Shown: one piece after another, positions 19,631-27,443 of the stretch
Layout of the letters: the number at the start of each line of letters is the position of its first letter
Numbering within the stretch: position 1 is the first letter of the stretch
DNA from: Thermomucor indicae-seudaticae
Lineage: Eukaryota; Mucoromycota; Mucoromycetes; Mucorales; Lichtheimiaceae
DNA: 27,443 nt
Direction: 5' to 3'
Assembly: GCA_000787465.1 (NCBI GenBank)
Contig: JSYX01000476.1
Span: forward strand, 1 to 27,443
Made by a program: the position numbers and the translations under genes
The notes under the pieces: model-generated
Seen by the model: the letters and a program-made list of their open reading frames with translations, nothing else
Database searches by the model: none
What the model was told of the DNA's origin: nothing

Positions 19631-22212
19631 TTAAATAGACGAGCTGATAGTGGAGTTGTGTTGAATGGAATAATCAATCCAAGTGATATTTCTTGTTGAT
19701 GACAACGTGACCAGAGTGTCCTGGTTAGGAAGGAAAAGGGTCCGCAGTATCCGGGATTGACCGCCTCCAGAATAACTTGTAAAGCTGAAACACGGTCCCC
19801 TTGTAGCGCCAGTGTATCGAATGTCCCTTATTGCTCTTTTAGAAATTTGATCTAAATAGTGGCTTTCTTTGCTACTTACCAAAAGTGCACTTTGGATTCA
19901 GAGTGACTACCAGACGCAACAGTGTAACCATTTTGGTGCCAATCAGGTCGAATGTATCTGGATAGATTTTCCGTTTCTGTGAATCCAAACTGTAAAAGCA
20001 TTCCTCTCTTGCCTGGCACGCGTTGATCATAAATCACGAATTGGTTGGTGGATTGGGATAGGCTATGAGCACATACAGAAGCTGAGTAATTACCCTGATT
20101 CCGCTACATAGGTTACATACTTGATCATAATAAGATTAGGATCGTTAGGGCTTCTCAAGATATTGTTGATCTACGAAGACGGAGGGTCAGCTTCAATATC
20201 GCTACCTTTTTCTTTTTTTTTTTTTACACAGTACCCTGGCACCGAACTTCGTATCCTCTGACACGGTAACCTTCTCTACATCATACAAGAGCAACCTTCC
20301 ATCGGCACCGCCGCTAAACAGGGTTCCATAATATGGTGTATAGCAGAGAGCTTGTATCGCGTTCGTGTGATTCGACGGCAACTTCATTACGTCGTTCGTC
20401 GAGAAATTGCCATCCGCTGCACTTCGAGAGAGGTCCCAGAGGTACTATATATACGCGATTTGTTAAACGACCTGGTTATCCAATAAGTAACGTCAAAAGA
20501 ACATACCAAACTTTTGTCAGTGCCAGCCGTTACAAGGGAGAAACGTTCGCTGCCTGATGAGTTTATTTCACGCGGCGGTAATGCTGTTAGAACGTCGATG
20601 CAACCGTCATGAGGATTGTCTGGAAGTCTTTGGATACGAAAATCGGGTCCACTCTACATAACGCAGATCGGATTAGCGAGATCATCCAACAGTAAGCTTA
20701 CTTATTGACACCCCACATACACGTTCATTTGCGTTGAGATGTACCAAGAGGACACGATCATTGCTGCCTTTGGCGCGTAGATCACCTTGTTTTGAATGGC
20801 TAGAGCAAAGTGCCATCGTTGATGGTGTTGCCCAACAGATGTCCTCGACCCATGTATCCGTATACAACATCTCTGGTTCAATCGTCTTCACGCACCTGAC
20901 ATTTACATTGCCATATTTAATTTATCCATGGCATTGCTCCATACTTTGGAGGTACAACATACCTTCTAGAGTTTACATCCCTGCCCCCAGAAAGAAGCTT
21001 GTTAGGTATAACACTTTTCCAAGTTATTTAAAGATATTTACCAGAATTGTATATCACTAATGGAGAAAGGTTGACTGTGAGTGGCAATTTTCCTCTCTTA
21101 ATATAAAACTTGTTGCCGCTTTACCCTTTGAGACTAGATGCAACGAGCAAATCTTCCAATCCAGAACCCGGTTCAGCAACGTTAAACAACAAACTTCGCG
21201 GCTTCTTGGCGAAGACTACGGCTCTTACGTCTTGGTTGCGGTACAGGAACAAATCACACACATCCAAGCAGCCGACGGGAGTTCCACCCGCGCTACCATT
21301 GGAAGACGACCCAGTCGCAGCGGATGGTGGACGGGGATTTGCTGGAGGGCCCTAAAGAAAAAGAAGGCGTCCCCCACCCAACCAACTCAGCACTCGAACG
21401 GTCTAGCTACCTTAATAGGACCTACAGTTCTACGAGCATATTGACGTTGCATTTTTGCGGGTGGTTGATCGATCGGGGCTCCACCAGTTCTTTTTGCCAA
21501 TTGTAACGGCCGTGACGGTGTCTTTACAGCTTGTGCAGTCCTTCGAACTGCCGGCGACGGCATGTCGACCGTCTCTGTAACCGTGCGTGTGGATATGGAA
21601 GGCCTTTTGATGACTTCAAGAGCCGCCTTACCTCGGTTCACAGCCAAACCCATGATTCGGGCTATCTGCATACTAGTCTTTTCCATTTGTGACGATAAAA
21701 TCCTTGTCTTCTCCAAATAACGCTGCTGCTTGCTTTGCTGTTTCTGAAGCTACTTGGCGAAAATTTAGCATGATCAATTTTTCCTTTTCTTCCCTAAAGT
21801 TTCTTACTAGCAGCATCAACTCTTGCAGGTTAGCGCCTGAAAGTTGACCATCGTCGTTGTCGTCGTCTTGGAGTTCGTCCTCCGAAGACAATTCATCGCG
21901 TTCACTACTGTCGTCTACCTCCTGTGCGAACATCGTGCTGCTGTATACGTCAAGTGACGAAGGCTCTGTCTTGACCCGTCTGCTGGCTGAACCATTGGCC
22001 GCGGAACTACTCGATTCTGCTCCCTGGTGACGGCGTACGACCGACGTGAAAGCCGATCGATGAGTGGTTTGGCTAATAGGCTGTAAAGACGGCTCACCGG
22101 TGGTGGTCCCTGCGTTATTATTATTGTTGTTACGGGAGCTGCTACTCTCGTTCGATCCCGCCGTCTGGCCAGATTTCAGGCTCGACGCAGAAAACAGTGA
22201 TCGCGGAAGCAT
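19631..22212 (-). CDS. WD40-repeat protein with acidic N-terminus and coiled coil
   Basis: Exons (minus): 22212-21808, 21749-21411, 21351-21125, 21074-21042, 20980-20963, 20895-20712, 20653-20507, 20444-20235, 20170-20121, 20062-19880, 19826-19631; phases agree, 663 aa. Residues 1-125 are Ser/Asn-rich then acidic (DDSSERDELSSEDELQDDDNDD). A coiled coil follows (NLQELMLL, LQKQQSKQQRYLEKTRILSS). A basic Pro/Thr linker leads to a C-terminal beta-propeller: DVRAVVFAKKPRSLLFNVAE, ISDIQFWDVNSRR, FSLVTAGTDKSLYLWDLSRS, GTLFSGGADGRLLLYDVEK, QFVIYDQRVPGK, YTVASGSHSESKVHFWDIRY, TLVTLSSTRNITWIDYS. I cannot name the orthologue. The apparent frame break near 21680-21750 is removed by a 58-nt GTAAGA...AG intron with a GCTAAAT branch site. 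The donor at 20711 (GTGTCA) is the least certain junction. A chromatin or complex-scaffold role is a guess. Confidence 0.82.
20963..20980 (-). other. 18-nt microexon of the WD40 gene
   Basis: Between a CAG acceptor and a GTATGT donor only GGATGTAAACTCTAGAAG is kept. It completes Trp from the previous exon and gives the blade end FWDVNSRR. Without it the frame fails and the WD signature is lost, so it is strongly supported by protein logic. Confidence 0.75.
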
Positions 22213-22956
22213 ATTCGGGGAGGGGCCCAGACAAGGGAAAACAGGAGTGCGTAAACTGCGGACGGTGAGGGACCCACAGTCACCGCTCAGACTTGAGTTT
22301 TGACGGCCGACAGGCCCGCAGCACAGGTCTCCCTGGCTTGTCCTACCCCGATGGCAGGGATCTAAAGCACGTAAAGACCGAATACGGAACTAGCGTCAGG
22401 AAACGTTCTTAGCAGGACCCCTGGAACTAGGTACAGACGACTTCAGGAACACAAAGGTCATCGCTGCATCTCTATGAGCCAGATATAAGCATAGCAATCT
22501 GATGCCGCCGGCGTGATCCTCAGCTGCAATGCAAGTCGCACATCGCTCTGAATTCTCTCTCTCCACGACGTTCGCGATTCCGGAGCAGATGCCGAAAGCT
22601 CTTTGTATAGATAGGATATGCTAAGACTTCAGCATGGGAGATAGTAATGCAGCGGATTAGGCGAGCATTGTTCCGAAGATGCCTGAACGGACATAATGGA
22701 GCCTTCCTCTTGGTTCATTTGTCAGTCTTCATTCCAATGTTATATATCTTTATGGGACCATTCCAGCGAAGTTATCAGAAACATGACTTCGCCATGCTGC
22801 ATGTCGTTCGTAATCTAACGATTGTTAACTTCTCAAGATGCAGCTGTCTCTCTCTGAACAAATTCCAAAACCTATCTGGCGCGAAACAAGCGTAATTTTC
22901 CATGATAAAACACAGCACGCTTAAAGCTAGCATGGTTCCAGTACGGTGCACAGAAT
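22213..22956. other. Intergenic region between WD40 gene start and rhomboid gene end
   Basis: About 740 bp, GC-richer near the WD40 start (22213-22400), probably its promoter and 5' UTR. One 82-codon plus-strand frame at 22647-22895 has no recognisable domain. No repeat or RNA gene seen. Confidence 0.5.
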
Positions 22957-24627
22957 CTATTTATTGGCAAGCACGATATATAGTTGCAGTAAGTACAAGA
23001 CTACTGGATGCATCATTAGGATATCATTAGCATTTTGTGCTCTGTTGCCGTAAGTACTTGCCTCGTCAGGGTCGTGGCCCTGGTAAAAGCGATCGACTAG
23101 CATGACGAACAAAGCAACAAGCAGGATCAAGCTCGCTATACGGACGGACCATAGGATAAAAGTGGCTCTCCGGGATTTCCATGCCTCGGCTGGTACTAAC
23201 AAAATACCAAGTAGAATACCGCTCAGAAAACCACCCATATTGGAGAAACTGTCGACTCTATGATACCAAAAGTCCGACAATGTATATGGCATAGTCTTTC
23301 TTCCTCTTTTTTTCTTCTCAGCTTACCCTGGGAACAAACCCAAAAAGAATCCCAGTGCTAAAAAACGCAGAACCATTAGATCAATTAAGCGTTGTTTGAC
23401 GGCTATTATTACCTGTGAATACGCAAAGCTTAGCAAGATGACGTACAGGCTGGATGACTCTGTTCCATCTTAGGCCCAAGTCGATATAGAAGCATGCAAT
23501 GAGTCCGAGCAAGGCGCTACTACAACCCAGAGACGCTGTTTCTCAAAAGTCCTAGTCAGACAACGTGTCACGTCCATATCCCCGTTCTTTTTTTATACAC
23601 ACGCGTTGTTGGTGGTGCAAAATTGGCGCCAAATACATTTCCAAAAATTCCTGATACGATAAACGTCGCTTGAGTAGTATTAGCTCAATACGCCTTTCCC
23701 TTCCTTTAGCAACAACTTTTTTGTTTATTTACCTCCAAATCGCAACGGATTCATCAAGCCTTCAAGTCTTGAGCCCAAGAAGAGCAAAGCAAGCATATCA
23801 ACACCACAGTGGACAAGTCCAGTGTGCACAAAGAGGGGCGTCAGAAACCGAAACGATTGATCAGGCAGCTTTGGATTTGAGAATCCACCAAAGCCACAAA
23901 TGTCTTCGAGACTACAAGTGCTTGCTGTGTTTTTGATGTCGAGTGCTGGGTCAAAGAGTGATCCAGCAATGTCGTCAGCTGTATCTGCTGCATTGATACA
24001 AATGTATCGCTGCGTAGGCGGCATGTCTGTCGAGTTTCGCATGCAAGGAGGAAAGCGTGCGCCGGTTTGCACGAGAATCTTTTAGATTGAGTGTTCCGTC
24101 CGTGCTATGCAACTCAAAGTATGAACTTTCTACCCGACTTACTTGGATAGAAGGGCCAATCATATAATTCAAAGGTTGTAACTCCAAGAATTCACCTGAA
24201 GAAGACGAGACAGATTAAACTTCAAACGATTTACACATAAAATGTTCTTACTGGTACTACCTGTGGCTTCTTTACTCCAAAGCAGTTCACCGGAAAAGAA
24301 AAGAAAGACAAACGTAAACATGATCCACGTAAAGACGCAAGGCCACTGGCACCGCTCCTTGGATGCAGTGATATCAAGCAGATTCCATCTTGATTTCCCT
24401 GCACTATCTTCCAGTGCAGGATCAAGAGCCCGCAGCATCTCTTGTTGTTCATCCTTCACGTCCGTTTGCTTTTCCAAATAATTGTAAAAGATGTATTCGT
24501 CGTTTTCTCGCAAACACAAGGTCGCTCCATCAAAGTTGCTGCTACTAGTACTACTGTTGTGGTGATGGTGGCAATCGGACCCTGGGTAGCGCCCATAATC
24601 ATCGACTGCACTCTTTGAGTCTACCAT
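22957..24627 (-). CDS. Rhomboid-family membrane protein, probable pseudoprotease
   Basis: Exons (minus): 24627-24252, 24195-24143, 24078-23733, 23668-23603, 23535-23413, 23357-23327, 23257-22957; in phase, 431 aa. The hydrophilic cytosolic N-terminus (about 95 aa, with CHHHHNSSTSSS) is followed by TM1 (CVFTWIMFTFVFLFFSGELL), then the eukaryotic rhomboid signature LNYMIGPSIQ...GARFPPCMR. The core has FVHTGLVHCGVDMLALLFLG, FIVSGIFGNVFGANFAPP, LGCSSALLGLIACFY and LGFFLGLFPGVDSFSNMGGFLSG, then a C-terminal extra TM segment. The nucleophile is kept (Ser286 in GCSS). However the catalytic His expected before the last GG (AHxGG in active rhomboids) is Asn338 (SNMGG), and the oxyanion-loop Asn (HxxxN) is Asp237. 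That pattern suggests an inactive, iRhom-like or derlin-like role in membrane protein handling. The 31-nt exon 6 is needed for the frame. Confidence 0.88.
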
Positions 24628-25399
24628 GACTCAATCGGAAAGAGACAAAGAGCAACATCCTGGGACATGGCATAAAGCATATCATTTAAGCCGAAGCGCC
24701 AGACACGGTACGAATCAATGGTCTCCTGATATGTTCATCTTGACCAGGGATAAAAATACAGTAACGTATGTCTACAGTATTCATCAATGCATGAAGACGT
24801 GAAATAGAGAACAGCACCTGCCGTTCATGTTTTCGTAGCTAGAATGGTACTTATGCTCGTGAATTTGTTGTAATAGTGAATCTTCTGTTTGTACTGTAGA
24901 CCATAAGTGGGCAGCATGGATACCATCTGTCGTTATGCCTAAGAGTCGCTTTGCGTTCATTGTACACTGCTCTAGCAGCAAACTAACAAATTGAGCTATA
25001 TAGGGGAGCGGAAAGCATTGAAAAAACAGGGTTGAACAAGCGATGCACGAACGATAATAACAACTTGCTCTGCTCGAAATATCCGAAGAAGGGAGCACAC
25101 ATGTGGACCACAACGCATCGCTGAAAAGGTTGACTTCGTAGACATTCTCTATGGCCTTGACTATGGACAAGCATTTACTCCACGTGGTACCAAAAGTAGC
25201 TCAAAGAAAATGTGGAGGTCGATGGCACTTCACCAGACCATGCGTCGGTGCAGGGCATGCAACTCCGTATCTGAAATTCGAGAAAGTTGTGGCTCGAAAC
25301 TCGTATTGCTGTAGACTCCTTCCCACCTCGCCTTTTGTTCAGGTTTGTGGTCTACGTAAACCGTCTAATGCGCGCTATTTGCTGCCATTACCAAAAGCA
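24628..25399. other. Intergenic region with an overlapping ORF pair
   Basis: About 770 bp between divergent genes. A 128-codon minus-strand frame (24784-25170) has a protein-like look (NAKRLLGITTDGIHAAHLWS, then TEDSLLQQIHEHKYHSSYEN), Cys-rich at its N-terminal half, but I cannot assign a family. A plus-strand frame opens at 25151 and runs into the next gene, so that gene could start earlier than annotated. No promoter motif stands out. Confidence 0.4.
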
Positions 25400-26717
25400 A
25401 TGCATCCTAAATTCGACTCGGCTAAGCTTCAGCTTATCTCTGCACTAAGCGAGAGACGTAACCAGGAGCTCAAAGACATGGCTAAGTTAGACTGTGATGT
25501 TGACGACATCAAGGCAGTCATGCATGACCACGATGGGCTGGCCGCCAGGACGGTTTTGGTGCCCGTCAAGCGCACCACCTGGGATGTCGCTTGCTCGGAC
25601 CACGGCAAGGGAAAGGCTCGTGCCGTTGGCCAAAGCAATCCTGAACCAGAAAATTTGGCGAAAAAGTAAGCGCAATCGGTCAAAAGTTTAAGGACCTGGC
25701 TAATATCCCTTCTTATGTTACAAGAAGCTCTGGTGCACAGGAAAACGAACAGACAGAAGGCGACGGTTGGATTGAGGAATCCGAGGACGAAGCAGATGAC
25801 TTTTACTGGCAGCATGTGAGAGACGTTCAGCGCGTCAGCGGTCAAGCATCCAATTATCCACGTCATGTCCTCTTTTCGTGGGCATTTGCACTGGTAAGCT
25901 CACTGGTACTGCCATAAATTACTGTCTTTCCTTACTTTTATCTTCTCAACAGTACCGAAATGAAGATTACCAGATGCCCGACCACCTTGTGAATCTGATC
26001 AAGAACAAGAAGGAGAGCGACATTGATTATTTGAACCGACTGGCACTTTGCTTGTTACAACAGTGGCCGTTGCAAGATGTTTTATTAGAACAGACTCTAC
26101 AGTAGGTGTCATGTTTCATGCAGTAGTTTCTGTAAAATGTTGTTTACTGGGATGTGATAGCCTTTCGTTCGTTATCCTTAACAGGGTAAATTCAGGATTC
26201 GGGACAGCTCAGGACAAATTCAGCACTCAGGACGAACTCAGGACGGACTCAGGACAGGACGGGACTCAGGAAAATGCTGTCCTGGCTCGGACCCCTATTT
26301 TCTTCGGTAAGGCGACGGAAGACGGGACGATCTTTGAATACGGCAATGCGGAAGTTGAACGTTCGTCCTTCTGCCACACCCAGCGGGACGCCGTAAAAAC
26401 ACGCGTCATAGAGACGGCAAAACGCCAGCTAAATCTCCTTATCAGCCTGTTCGGTGAGGCGGCAGAGAGCAGCGCAACATTCGGCTTAACCATGTTTGGT
26501 ATATATATATGCGAAAGCTATAGGGGCATATTGACATATTGCTGATGCATATGCATATGTAAGTCTAGACGTCGAAGTATACGCAGTCCGGTTCGCAGGA
26601 GGCGCGTACCAATACGCAAAAATTCGCGAGTTTACTTTGCCAACAAGTGTCAAGACCTACCAATCTGCGGAAGTTGCATTAAAGAACATGGTCATATTGA
26701 AGGTAATACGCTTTTGA
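25400..26717 (+). CDS. Unknown protein; C-terminal half possibly PD-(D/E)XK-like
   Basis: Exons: 25400-25665, 25725-25893, 25953-26101, 26185-26498, 26569-26717, in phase, about 348 aa. Intron 1 (GTAAGC...CAAG, with CTAAT branch) removes what looks like a frameshift. The N-terminal part has KLQLISALSERRNQELKDM and DVDDIKAVMHDHDGL, then an acidic EGDGWIEESEDEADDFYWQH, a helical SWAFALYRNEDYQMPDHLVN, and a Gln/Asp-rich insert. The C-terminal part reads IFFGKATEDGTIFEYGNAEV, AVKTRVIETAKRQLNLLISL, ATFGLTMFDVEVYAVRFAGG, YQYAKIREFTLPTSVKTY. The order (strand with E-x-E, a Lys-rich helix, paired strands with a G-Y turn) recalls nuclease-fold proteins that are numerous in Mucoromycota genomes; this is from memory and unproven. 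The start could be upstream, in frame from 25151. The last codons (VIRF) may be intron: GTAATA at 26703 is a possible donor. Confidence 0.68.
26206..26270 (+). repeat. Short imperfect CTCAGGACGA-type repeats inside the unknown gene
   Basis: CTCAGGAC or a close variant recurs at about 11-bp spacing: GCTCAGGACAAA, ACTCAGGACGAA, ACTCAGGACGGA, ACTCAGGACAGG, then GACTCAGG. The stretch is in frame and encodes a Gln/Asp/Ser/Thr-rich insert (AQDKFSTQDELRTDSGQDGT) placed just before the conserved-looking C-terminal domain. It may be a recent expansion. Confidence 0.6.
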
Positions 26718-27443
26718 AAAGTAGACCTCCGTATTTGGAACGTAACAAGTATATCGAAACTCATGCCGAAGCTGATGCCGAAACGGCGAAAGGACCAAGA
26801 ACACAATGTATCATTGCTCCCGACAGTAACACGGTGTGAAAAGGTCAATGCTTCTCAATTTGAGAGATTAAGAAATAGTATAATTTAGCTTTACCTCTAT
26901 CTTTCCACATTCGTAAACGTGGCCTCAGTGGTGCTTCATTAATGCTAAACTTATGGCTCTGCACAGAAGCCACATAATGTCGGGATGAAATCGAAACCAG
27001 ACCTAAGCATCTATATTTTCGATGGTGTCAAACGTACTTTCCGGGTGTCGTAAAGATCTAGCCTTACGATGACCGATAATAGGAGGCAATATAACAGCAA
27101 GAAACTACAATATTTTGTGTTATCTTCGTTTAAATAACAGGCCAACAAACAACAGGCTTGACAAGCGGTAAGACGAACAAAAAGTTTAGACAACAAGCGG
27201 CAGAAATAGAACGTTTGATTATTTTCCGGGGAAGAACAAGTCGGATTCCAAACCAGCATCTTGTTATGCGTGCACAAGTATACATGTCCCTCATCAAGTT
27301 TCCTCTGGTTTCCATCAAGCTGGCATCTGTATAGTGTCTTGCAAGTTTTGGCCACAAGCGCCATGCTTAACGACAAAGAGGGGAGTTCTACTTTAGTATT
27401 CAGCGATCATACTTTTTTTCGAAAAAATGTTCGCGTTGCCAGA
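26718..27443. other. Right end of window, no gene assigned
   Basis: About 725 bp. An open stretch on the plus strand ending at 26839 (PPYLERNKYIETHAEADAET) is out of frame with the preceding gene and may be chance. A 121-codon minus-strand frame (27011-27376), Cys- and Leu-rich, is not recognised. The next gene may begin beyond the edge. Confidence 0.4.

Noticed and set aside
20061..20235. Internal termination of the WD40 gene after KKKKRKR
   Set aside because: This frame runs into an A-rich intron. Splicing at GTACTG and CGTAG continues into further WD40 blades.
21670..21760. Apparent frame break between the acidic N-terminus and coiled-coil ORF of the WD40 gene
   Set aside because: A 58-nt intron from GTAAGA (21807) to GTAG (21750), with a GCTAAAT branch site, restores a continuous frame.
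23258..23326. Very short intron (21-27 nt) in the rhomboid gene to keep MPYTLSDFWYH in the protein
   Set aside because: A 69-nt intron ending in ATCATAG at 23258 gives the family-like LFPGVDSFSNMGG directly and is of normal length.
25643..25730. Apparent frameshift after GAAAAAG followed by a stop, resembling a -1 slippery site
   Set aside because: A 59-nt intron from GTAAGC (25666) to CAAG (25724), with a CTAAT branch site, joins the frames in phase. No frameshift is needed.
26580..26839. Arg-rich then PPYLERNKYIETHAEADAET frame overlapping the end of the unknown gene
   Set aside because: It is out of frame with the spliced gene and its Arg-rich start is a shadow of the real frame. I found no splice that adds it.

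Overview
The window reads as nuclear DNA of a filamentous fungus, most likely an early-diverging one (Mucoromycota, probably Mucorales). Genes are close together and carry many short GT-AG introns of about 50-80 nt, often with a CTAAT or CTAAA-like branch site. Protein sequences look fungal. There are no rRNA, tRNA, CRISPR or bacterial operon features. The phylum is inferred from gene style, not from a search. All gene models below were spliced by hand, and every one keeps phase across its junctions.

Layout: (1) 904-3819, minus strand: two tandem YqjM-type Old Yellow Enzyme genes that differ by one intron. (2) 5020-6146, plus: proteasome subunit beta-2 (PUP1/PSMB7), six exons. (3) 6147-10701: gene-poor DNA with one small orphan ORF (7299-7727), a coding-like but unplaceable stretch (about 8080-9330), a 411-bp CACTA-type non-autonomous transposon (9473-9883) and a 95-bp possible MITE (10206-10300). 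(4) 10702-12613, minus: a seven-exon CENP-T homologue with a C-terminal histone fold. It is divergent, across 211 bp, from CWC22 (12825-14753, plus), a spliceosomal MIF4G/MA3 protein. (5) 15354-16335, plus: ChaC-type gamma-glutamylcyclotransferase. (6) 16512-17784, minus: ZIP zinc/iron transporter with signal peptide. (7) 19631-22212, minus: an eleven-exon WD40 protein with a 18-nt microexon. (8) 22957-24627, minus: a rhomboid-family membrane protein whose catalytic His is Asn. (9) 25400-26717, plus: a five-intron gene of unknown function whose C-terminal half may be a degenerate PD-(D/E)XK-like fold.

The genes are housekeeping and metabolic genes without a shared pathway. Loose links are redox and glutathione metabolism (OYE pair, ChaC) and the shared CENP-T/CWC22 promoter. 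The most interesting points are CENP-T itself, because Mucorales are reported to have lost CENP-A and so depend on CENP-T-type kinetochore linkage; the apparently catalytically dead rhomboid; the CACTA-like MITE; and the unrecognised gene at 25400.
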